From: Gamsiella multidivaricata | Lineage: Eukaryota > Mortierellomycota > Mortierellomycetes > Mortierellales > Mortierellaceae | Reading direction: 5' to 3' | Assembly: GCF_025024155.1 (NCBI RefSeq) | Contig: NW_026251709.1 | Coordinates: forward strand, 1-64,000 | Length of the DNA: 64,000 bases | Shown here: positions 45,443 to 56,515 of the stretch, in pieces | Position numbering within the stretch: position 1 is the first letter of the stretch | Layout of the letters: every line of letters begins with the position of its first letter | Notes under the pieces: model-generated | What the model saw: the letters and a program-made list of their open reading frames with translations, nothing else | What the model was told of the DNA's origin: nothing | The model's database searches: none | Program-made: the position numbers and the translations under genes

Positions 45443-47164
45443 ATGGAGCCTTCCATATCCACACCCTCCTCATCTTCATTCGCACCCCACCACCCAAGTC
45501 CTCTAGACCTCCCCGAGATCCTCACCCGCATCGGCCAGTTCCTTCCCCTCTGGTCCGGTGAAGGCTTCCATCGCGAGTTCTCTCCTCTCCCTCTCCTCCG
45601 CTGCGCCCTCGTCTCCAAGCTCTGGCGCGCCTCTCTCCTTCCAACGCTCTGGTTCGTCTACGACGGCTTCCGCATGCGCAACGTCCCCTCTTCCATCCTC
45701 ATTCAGTACTCCCACCTCTTCCGCATAATCTCCAACACTGGCCCCTTCAAGGGCCCCTTCCACTGTCAGAATCTCATCGAACTCTCAACCGTCTACGGAC
45801 AAGAATGGTCCCGTGAACTCCTCATCACTAACCTGGGTCTTAAGCGCCTCGTCTGGGGTGGACCATATTACCGTCGGATCGAAACTCTGGAGCAGCAACA
45901 AGAATGGCAACTCGAGCTCAAGGCGCTCATGGGGCTTGAGAACCTGGATGTGCTAAAGACGTCAGGGTTTAGTCTGGGAGAGGGATTGTTTGTGAAGGTG
46001 CTGAGGAATAACGCGAGTCGGCTGTCGAACCTGGCCCTGTCGACCGTCGAGGGCGTCACTTCGATTGAGGGACTGGAATTACCATTCTTGACAGAGTTGC
46101 ATATCACGTTCGGCGGCACCGAGAGTCCGGCACTGGTGGATTTGGTCCGCTGTTGCCCTCGTCTGCAACGATTGTCCCTCACAGGATCCAGGACCCGCTC
46201 GCCCGCGCCCAGTCCCATCCCTGGCGCGAATCATCATCATGTGAATAACAGCAACCTGGGTAACATCATCACGAGTCTGTTGGGCAATAACGACCACCGC
46301 AGCAAAGAGTTCCAGATCGGTCGACTTGCCCAAAACATTCGCGAATGCTGCCCTGAACTTTCGGCGATCAAGTTCTCCTCCAATTACACCTCCGTCATCC
46401 AGAGCCAATGTTTCCTCCACGACTTTGAGTCTGCTGCGCTCGTGAATGCCTGTCGACGACTCGAAGCCTTTTCTGCAGACATGGTGACACTGGATCATGG
46501 ATTGACCGAAGCCCTGGTCAGTCAGCGTCACTCACTCAAGTCACTCACATTCTCCTTCCACGAGTCGTCAGAATCGGACCAGCAAACAGGGATTGACATG
46601 ATCAGGGAGGTGCACTGTGTTCGTCGGCTCAAGGCATCGCTCGTGCGTCTCAGAGAACTGAACTTGTCATGGGACAAGGACCTCGTTCATGCAGCCATCG
46701 AACCTTCGACCTCTTCGCCAGAGGGATACCACCACCATCATCATCATCATCAACAGGCGTCTAATATTCAGGACGAGGTCGCTGCGTTTTTGGAGGAGCC
46801 CTGGGTATCGCTGGACATGGACACCCTCAGTATCAGCGGCATGATCGCTTCGGCTGTTTCATCATCCAATGACACTATGGCACATGTCAGCATGAATCCT
46901 TCATCGTCACTTTCAACAAAGATCGGCTGGAGACTCGTCAGGCCCTCTACGGATTCTCTCGACGCCTTTCAGCACCAGCGTCAGCTCCCAGGCAGCAACA
47001 GCAGGGTCAGCAGTGGTCATGGTGACGGCGAGGTGATGCAGAACCTTCTGTTACTCAATATTACCCCACTAACACAACTCAGGAACCTTACTCTGAATCA
47101 TGCAGCCTACGAGAGGATACCCTCAGAAGAGGAAGTTGCTTTTGCTACTGTTTCTGTCGCTTGA
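45443..47164 (+). CDS. F-box/LRR-like protein
   Basis: A single-exon ORF of 573 aa. The start is the ATG in CCACCATGGAG, an excellent context; the in-frame extension upstream to 45281 is pyrimidine-rich leader. Residues about 21-70 fit an F-box: LDLPEILTRIGQFLP, then LRCALVSKLWRASLLPTLW, where the CALVSKxWR and PxLW motifs are typical of fungal F-box proteins. The rest is leucine-rich with irregular LRR-like segments (LRRLKASLVRLRELNLSW) and a histidine run near 46728-46752. F-box proteins recruit substrates to SCF ubiquitin ligases through Skp1. The substrate is unknown. It converges with the PPR gene across 178 bp. Confidence 0.75.
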   Translation: MEPSISTPSSSSFAPHHPSPLDLPEILTRIGQFLPLWSGEGFHREFSPLPLLRCALVSKLWRASLLPTLWFVYDGFRMRNVPSSILIQYSHLFRIISNTGPFKGPFHCQNLIELSTVYGQEWSRELLITNLGLKRLVWGGPYYRRIETLEQQQEWQLELKALMGLENLDVLKTSGFSLGEGLFVKVLRNNASRLSNLALSTVEGVTSIEGLELPFLTELHITFGGTESPALVDLVRCCPRLQRLSLTGSRTRSPAPSPIPGANHHHVNNSNLGNIITSLLGNNDHRSKEFQIGRLAQNIRECCPELSAIKFSSNYTSVIQSQCFLHDFESAALVNACRRLEAFSADMVTLDHGLTEALVSQRHSLKSLTFSFHESSESDQQTGIDMIREVHCVRRLKASLVRLRELNLSWDKDLVHAAIEPSTSSPEGYHHHHHHHQQASNIQDEVAAFLEEPWVSLDMDTLSISGMIASAVSSSNDTMAHVSMNPSSSLSTKIGWRLVRPSTDSLDAFQHQRQLPGSNSRVSSGHGDGEVMQNLLLLNITPLTQLRNLTLNHAAYERIPSEEEVAFATVSVA

Positions 47165-47342
47165 ACCGATTGAGCCGAAAAAAATGTTGTGAACCGACAA
47201 AAAAGGATAGGAAAGGGAGTCATGAACAACATACGAACAGCAGCACTACTTAGCATTTGCCCATACCATAATAATATGACACCATTCAGCCGTAATATTT
47301 ACATGTCTATTTTTTAAGGTTCTTGTCTATGTTTCAATCGCT

Positions 47343-50300
47343 TCATATGTCCATCTCCCCATACTGTCTGCTCCGTGCGTTCTCCAGTGCCTGTCTGAGC
47401 CTCTGTGTATCCTTGGCGATCCTTGCTTCACCAATGACTCGGGGCATGATCCTGTTCAGGGCCCAGCTAGCCTCCTCCAGCATCTCGGGTGATCCTTCCT
47501 TGATGCACGTATCAATGTACTCGCCCAGAGCGTACTTGTTCACAAAGATGAGACGGCCGTTGCTCTGGTGTCCGGGTTCCGGTACGCGGGACTGGGACGT
47601 AAGCAGGGATTGGTCGAGCAGCCGCGAAAGTGAATCCGATCCCTGAGATTCTGGGGATGAAATGATTGTGTTGGGTATCGATACCGAGCTCGTCTGCAAT
47701 CCCATTCCCTGGGCCAATTGATGGACTTTTCTCTCGCCCACTAAACAATGAATTACGGCCCGCGCATTCCTTAGGTGCTCCTGTGCACCGGCGCCAAAGC
47801 CCGACCGCTGCTCATGTTCCAGCAAAGTCATCCGTTCACGGATGTACGATAACATCAAAAGATTGAGCATCGATGCAGTTCTTGCTGAGATATCGACCCT
47901 CTCCACCAAATGTTCGACAGGTGCCTGGAGTCGCCGTGCACGCTTTGTCAGCTCCTTATTCGAAAATATCAGCACCTGCTGCTGGTCGTCCTCGAGCTCT
48001 TCATCCAACCGGATATGCTTCATCCTTTCCCTGGCCTCTAAAAGCTCCGTGATCTTCTGCTGTTCACTCTGGACAAACCTTTTGAATATCTCCCTTCCTG
48101 CCTGATGGTCCATCCGCTTCGTGACAAAGTACGACATCAAGAACTCATAAAACGAGCCCGAGAAGCTATCCATCTTCATATCACTCTTCCTCATCTCCTC
48201 CAACAAGAACGTCCCCTCCTCCTCTAAGCCTTCCAACACCAGACACGTCCGAACCATGGGCACGTACCACTCTGCTGACTTTTGGATCTCGCCCGACAAA
48301 GAGCACTGCGCAATCAGACTGCGCGCCGAAATCGTATCCTGTGCACGAACACAGCAGTTCAATAGTCCTGAAAAGATCTCTGGTGTCATAGGGATAGGCG
48401 GCTGTTCCTTCTGCATCTCGTACCGAACCGTCCTCAGGACATATTGGGCCAACTTTTCTTGTCCCTGGGACGCGCCAATCACTGTCTGATACAACTTCGC
48501 ATCACGTTCGATTCCCTGAAGTGCCAGATCATCCCACCGCTTCCAAAGCTCATCCACTTGATCGCCATGCGCTAAACCTGCCAACAAGGCCGCAATCGTT
48601 GTAGAATCGTGGTACCTATGAATGCTGTTGCTGCCAGTGCTGCTGCTGCTCTCGCCTTGATCCTCCGGCGCCAGAGCCTTCTGCATCATCTGCTCCACCT
48701 TTTCGAGTGCACTGTTGCACACTGGATAGAGCTGATTCGAGTACATCCATTGGCCCGCCACAAATGGCGAGTGCGAGTAGATTCCAAAGCACGCCTCGAT
48801 CAACGGTCTGAAATCCTTGGCCGATGTAGCAGCATAGCCCTCCTGTGTCATCTCCTCAAACACCTTCCTAGCTTGCCTAGCCACTTGTCCATTCCCACGC
48901 GACGCACCGTATTCGCGTGTCCGAGCAATCGTCTCCATCAATGTGAAATACGTTGACTTTAAGGGCTTCAGTCCACGCTGCTTCATCTCCGGGATCACCT
49001 TCCTAGCATGCTTCTCCAACGACCACTGCGAGGGCTGCAAAAGATTCAATCGTGTCAAGATCCGCATGATAGTGTCGTAATCTTCCTGTGTCAATCGGTC
49101 CTCAGTAATGCCGTTGATGGCCTCCTGGGTACGGATCCACAGGTACGAGGCTTCGCCGAACTGTAGGAGGCTTAACTGGGGCGGTGTCATCATGCCCGGG
49201 AGTACATCGTCCGGTAACGTATTTGCTTGGCGATCCTTCAGCACCCTCGAAACCACACTGACCATCCTGTCGAGAGCGGTCGCACTGGCTGACAACATCG
49301 CTCGGTGCAGATCAATGATGCTGGCGTCATTCACGGCTGAACTCTGACCCTTGGCTGTCCACATCTTGTACTCGCTGCGAAGGGCTTCGTAGTTGCCGGT
49401 CTTGACATGTTGACGTGCCAGGGCGATAAAAGGTTTGATGGAGGGAAGGTTGCTGTGCGTGTTGTTGAGAGTATGCATTATGTGCATCGCCCGTGCTGTC
49501 GATCCACAATTGGCAAGGGCCTCTGCGACAGTGGAGTATAGTTCTGGAGTGGCGTGAGTGATATCGGGAAGCCTTGAAAGGGTACTGCGCAGCTTTGTCG
49601 TCGATCCAGAATTCCCATATGCCTAGTAGAATTGTACAAAATAATGTTAATTCCTGAAAGTCTGGGAGGACGCTCGAATGAATACAGTCCCATAGGGTTG
49701 GGCTGTAGCAACATTTCCAATCACCTCGATAACGTAGCCCCACAGCTGCTCATCCATTTGTACATCCTGGGACCGATTCAGTTGATCTGCCATCAAATAC
49801 ATGGTCGTATCCAACTCATCCTGGAACTGCTTTCCATGGACACCCCCGGCCGCGGCATTCACACACGCGAACATGCCCTTCCACAACTCTTGATCCAGCT
49901 CAATATTCAGATCCGGCAGCTCCCACTGATCTGGAGACATGACTGCTGGCAAGCGGCCATGACGGAGAGCGTCCACTAGCAAGCGTGCTGACTCCCATCT
50001 CGTGCGATCTCCATCCTCCTGCAGTTGCGATGACGAAGGCGCGAGTCGCTCCTTGGATCCGGCGATCCTGAGCAATAAAAGCAAGGTCTCCCGATCAGGT
50101 TGAAGCGCCGTCTTTCCGTTCATGTTGGCCTCGCGACTCATATCTGTCAGGATCCCAATAGCGCTATTGAGTGGATCAAAGGTCTCAGTGTTGGTGGCGG
50201 TCGATGTCGACAGAGGAGCAAAGGCCTTCGGTTGCTCTGCTAATGTTCTGAGCAGAAAGTGGTATGAATCCTTCGTGGGACTAGTGCTGGCTGCAATGCA

Positions 50301-50774
50301 TGCCTGTTGAAATCCGGCGTATTCACCCTTGGCAAGGAGTTGTTCCAGTTCCTGAATATTTGCTGATGTCGGTGTTCCTAGAGCTGCTGAAGGCTGCGTT
50401 GTGTGTACTAGAACAATAATGGTTCGAGTAACAAAAAAAAGAAGAAAAAAAAAAAAGCACCGTTGCTTCTTAGCTTTTTCATGGCGAATTAATCATATTA
50501 GATCGAACCACTGCCCGCTTTCCCCATGGCACATACATTGTCGTGTCCAGTGCATCCGATTCGCCAACAAAGACGACACGCGTGGCGAGATAAGATTTGA
50601 TCCAGAGCGATATGCGAGAGCATTGGTCGAGAAGGCCGCGACTGCCGGCTGTGTGCGCTGGTGAAGAGTGGTTGCCTTAGAAGGCTTCAGCAATGGAACA
50701 GCTGGCGGCACCTTTCCGTTAATGGCCCTGCCTAGAGGTGATCCAGCCTTGGCTGTCCTCACTACAGAGTGCAT
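47343..50774 (-). CDS. Mitochondrial PPR-type protein
   Basis: Three exons, complement(47343..49622, 49686..50407, 50537..50774), total 3240 nt, 1079 aa, all phases closing. The N-terminus (MHSVVRTAKAGSPLGRAINGK, Arg/Ser-rich with no acidic residue for ~50 residues) is a mitochondrial targeting sequence. The body is alpha-helical with repeated ~35-residue units of pentatricopeptide type: TYFTLMETIARTREY, ARKVFEEMTQEGY, FRPLIEACFGIY, YVPMVRTCLVLEGLEEEG, FLLEEMRKSDM. PPR proteins bind organellar RNA and act in processing, stability or translation. No catalytic domain was seen. The start is the first ATG after an upstream TTG-only extension. It is 376 bp downstream of the E3 gene on the same strand. 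Confidence 0.75.
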
Positions 50775-51150
50775 GGTGAATCGTGGTTTTGATCGGGTGC
50801 AAGTAGTACCAGTCGATGGAAGCAAAGAAAGGGATCTTATCCCCCTGTCAGATCAAGTACTGTTCCTGAAAGTGTTGAGTCGTGGACCGCTGTCGTCCTC
50901 GAGTAGCTGCCAGCGCTAAGAAAGTAGGTGAATGATGTGTTGGGTTTCCTGGGGGGTATTGCTGATGCCTTGAAGGCAACGGGATCTGGAGCGAGGATTG
51001 TTTGTCTAGCAACAAGCCACTGATTGCCCTGTGCCTGGGAATTCCAGTGGAGCAATTGGACGTTGAGCGCGTTTAATTCCCAAACTTTTATTATGGAAGG
51101 CTAGATAGAGATAAAGAATGTTTTTGGTGATACAAATAAAATATGCATCT

Positions 51151-53187
<2,037 letters not shown>

Positions 53188-54299
53188 TGTGGTAGATGAT
53201 ATCCGAATAGGATTGTGAAGAGTGGAGCTCGATTAAAACCAGGCGCCTTTTTATTATTATTTTTGCAGTATGCCCGCATTGACCCGGGCGCAGCAATGCA
53301 GGAACGGTATGTTTATTTTATCCGCCGTTACCTTGGAAAGGCAAGAGATGACAAAGCATCTGTCATTCGATTTACAATTTAGTGAAGGACTGACAGAAAT
53401 ATCTAATTGCCGGGAAAGGAACATTGTTGGCCTTGAAAGGAATGCAATGTGAAATCAATAAACGAACCTGCTTTGCCAACCTTTTTTTTTTTTTTTTTAG
53501 TTCCCGTCTTCCGCACTCCTTGCCCGCCGCGTCTGCACCTTCTTTCCATGGCATTTAATGCTGGTGCTACTGTTGCTACTTGAAAAAGAGCTGCTTGGTG
53601 TCCTGCAACTCGCCCTGAGTTCGCGTCGATGCTTGCTGTTCTAACGGTTGTCCGTGTTGCTGCAGAATCTGACAGGCCAGTTGGGTCAGCAGATGTTGCG
53701 TTTGCATAAGCGTTAACAAGATCATCGGTCGGTCCACTATTTCGGGAGCTGTGTCTTTATACTTTTACACCGTATCCACTTCGTTCATGTCCGCAGCAGC
53801 GTCCATCTCTTTTCGATACCTTATGAACGTAGACGACTTGAGACATTGTCCTGCAAATCCTGCCATGGTGACTATGGCGCAATCGACACGTCGCGTCATG
53901 GATATAACTCGCCGATTCAGCCTGAGCTGCACAGGCCCTGGCAACGTCTTCAGAGTATGTCTCCGCATCGACTGCAGGTTTCTCTTGCCGCGTGATTCCT
54001 AATGAGGACTCCTCTCTAATAGTAGCGTATAATTCGGGCTGATCTTATTCATCTCCTGCATGTACTCGTCCCTCCGAGTCTCGCTGTCGATGCCAAGGTC
54101 ATCCACTGAAGTGGTATTTGCGGCTGACAGAGTTTCGAGAGAGGAAGAAACCAGAATTCTGCCATTCAAAATGTGAAGCTGAAAGGCAACCAAGGCATGT
54201 AAAAACCTTCCACCCTTCCTCTTTAGGTAGTCCATCGTCCTCGTCTTTGATATCCTCCAACCGCATTCCTAGTCTGTGGGACTCGGTGGTCCTATGAGC
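53188..54299. other. Unresolved stretch, possible minus-strand gene
   Basis: Several minus-strand frames have coding character but could not be joined with confidence: 54235-53999 (RILVSSSLETLSAANTTSVD, DEYMQEMNKISPNYTLLLE), 53968-53765 (TFIRYRKEMDAAADMNEVD) and 53712-53589 (LLTQLACQILQQHGQPLEQQ, ending QLFFK and a stop). They may be exons of one small helical protein. Alternative frames in the middle also look coding. A T-tract lies at 53482-53499. Confidence 0.25.
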
Positions 54300-54896
54300 C
54301 GGCTGAATACCTTGTACATAGAGGCTCTTTATGCGATGGTCCACGATGGAATTGCGCTCCTTCGTTTTATTAGGTGCAGGACAGTAGCATGGCTAATGTG
54401 CATCCGATAACGCTTTTGGAACACGTATGGAAGATCATGCTCTCGATTCTCACCAAACGGCTCAGTAAGATTATTACACAGCACAACATCCTCGACGGAC
54501 AAATTACTCGGTTCTTAAAGGTGCAAGACGAAGAACCCCATCCATGCGTTGAATTGTGTCATGAAGGATGCAGCGGGAATCCAAGTAGGAGCAATGGATT
54601 GTGTTCAAGAATATGCAGCGGTGCTTTGATTCTGTCAACTGTCACCGGGACGACATGCTGCACCGAGCAATGATGCACTTGAGATTGCTAAATGTCTTTT
54701 ATTGAGATGTGCACGGCGATCGCCGACACCAAGGCCAACCAGCTCATCACAAACTACGGAGTCACCGAGGAATATCGACCAGAATGCGGTTTGGACCAGG
54801 ATGGGGTAGAATGCCCTCTTCTCTGGCGCATTGCTTATGACCCTTTCCTTGGATGGGTCGCTATTTATCCAAAAATGAGACAGATCAACAACTGAG
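54300..54896 (+). pseudogene. Non-LTR (LINE-like) reverse transcriptase fragment
   Basis: Pieces of a non-LTR RT are spread over three frames: HPITLLEHVWKIMLSILTKRL at 54394-54460, PIHALNCVMKD-like sequence near 54538-54575, a motif-A-like segment around WIVFKNMQRCFDSVN near 54597-54640, and RPECGLDQDGVECPLLWRIA near 54778-54835. Frameshifts and a stop separate them, so the element is dead. Similarity stops at about 54896, where the antisense nuclease pseudogene begins. A second fragment of what may be the same class of element lies at 59850-60850 in the same orientation. Confidence 0.7.
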
Positions 54897-54949
54897 CACT
54901 TGAGGGTAGAGGAGCGTTCTTGTACAAAGTAAAATGTAGCACCCTTTCT

Positions 54950-55690
54950 TTGCAAGCTGCATTTCTCTTTGCTCGCTTTTGCTCATGGCATGCTGCTCGC
55001 GGAAATGATTAAACCTACCTATATTAATGCCAAAGGCCATTGGCTCTTGTCCGGAGGACTCAGTGAGAAGAACAAGTTGTGCAGGAGTCTGCACCCCCTG
55101 GGCGAACACCTTGATAAGGCCGCAAAGGTGTTTTGATCCATGTTAAGAACGACGCGACTATTGGCCAAGTATTTCTAAACCATTAACGTGGGATCTAACA
55201 AAAGATTCGATCATTCATCAGAACATAAACACATTTAATATCTTCGACAATGAAGAGGGACGTTTGATATATGATCGTTTTTAAAGGCATACCGTTGCCA
55301 TGCAACCCTTTGATGATACTGAAATTGGTTGCACATCCTAGTCCATGGATGTTACTATTGTAATCGTTGTGCGACACCAGATCAAGCACTGTCAATTGAG
55401 TTCTATTGATGCCTAGGGTGGCAAGGACATCTGGAAGGACATAAACGAGAAACCGCCATCTTGAAATTGACAGCCTAATGATCGAGACGTTCTTGTAGAT
55501 AAACATGTCGCTGTCGATTGATATAATCACATCACCGGGTGTGCAATCACAGGCCATATCGATATCCGCCTCGGTCGAGCATTCGAGTACAATCCACCCC
55601 TTCGATCTGAGATACTGTGCAAGCGCCGTACGCGCCTCCAAAGGCCAGTAGAATGACTTCCTCAAGTGTTTGCTGATGGCGAGGAGTGTC
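54950..55690 (-). pseudogene. XPG/FEN1-like (PIN-fold) nuclease pseudogene
   Basis: The minus-strand frame 55680-55290 encodes an XPG-I core: ARTALAQYLRSKGWIVLE, then EADIDMACDCTPGDV with IDSDM, matching the acidic EAEA...DxD pattern of FEN1/XPG, and further VLATLGINRTQL with HNDYNSNIHGLG, equivalent to the GSDY/helix-hairpin region. An intron (GTATGC ... TTGTTAG, about 55286-55195) leads to a downstream exon with an in-frame TAG, then a frame change before IKVFAQGVQTPAQLV and a tail ending near 54950. Upstream exons are not clear; the tandem repeat at 55757-56515 may carry one. Enzymes of this family cut flap or bubble DNA with metal-binding Asp/Glu. Stop and frameshift make this copy non-functional as read. 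Confidence 0.65.
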
Positions 55691-55756
55691 ATGAGAAATA
55701 CGTCAACAAACGAATACAATGAACATTGCCAAACAGAAGACCATAAGGGATAAGAG

Positions 55757-56515
55757 GGGAAAAGGATGTCTCTTCCTAATCCAGGACGACCGTTTCGGAA
55801 GAGAGTACTTACCTTTGGCGCTGGTCTGCTGGTGCCGCTAGACCAGAACCACATAGCCAGTGAAGTGGAACCGCCCATAGCCGCCAGGAATTGTCCTTCA
55901 AACGAGCATTGGTGCGTTCCTTCAAGGCCGTGAAGGGTGGGCTGTCCAAACCCGCAAAGAAAACATGGCGACCGTAGTGAGATGAGAAGACACGCATAGC
56001 ACATGAAAGCTGTTGGATGGAGTAGTTGGAAAAAGGATATCTCTTCCTAATCCAGGACGACCGTTTCGGAAGAGAGTACTTACCTTTGGCGCTGGTCTGC
56101 TGGTGCCGCTAGACCAGAACCACATAGCCAGTGAAGTGGAACCGCCCATAGCCGCCAGGAATTGTCCTTCAAACGAGCATTGGTGCGTTCCTTCAAGGCC
56201 GTGAAGGGTGGGCTGTCCAAACCCGCAAAGAAAACATGGCGACCGTAGTGAGATGAGAAGACACGCATAGCACATGAAAGCTGTTGGATGGAGTAGTTGG
56301 AAAAAGGATATCTCTTCCTAATCCAGGACGACCGTTTCGGAAGAGAGTACTTACCTTTGGCGCTGGTCTGCTGGTGCCGCTAGACCAGAACCACATAGCC
56401 AGTGAAGTGGAACCGCCCATAGCCGCCAGGAATTGTCCTTCAAACGAGCATTGGTGCGTTCCTTCAAGGCCGTGAAGGGTGGGCTGTCCAGACCCGCAAA
56501 GAAAACATGGCGACA
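55757..56515. repeat. 271-bp tandem repeat, nearly three copies
   Basis: A unit of exactly 271 bp recurs at 55769, 56040 and 56311 (start of TCTCTTCCTAATCC in each). The copies are almost identical; the last ends at about 56515 where the sequence changes to the start of the + strand gene. Each unit contains, on the minus strand, an open segment ending in CCAAAG|GTAAGTAC, an excellent splice donor, so the triplication repeats a likely exon end of the minus-strand nuclease gene. Near-identity implies recent duplication or ongoing homogenisation. Confidence 0.95.

Noticed and set aside
54971..55136. Continuation of the LINE ORF on the + strand after 54896
   Set aside because: The same bases read on the minus strand as the C-terminal exon of the XPG-like gene, which explains them better.
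55757..56515. CRISPR array
   Set aside because: Units are 271 bp, contiguous and near-identical with no unique spacers; the organism is eukaryotic.
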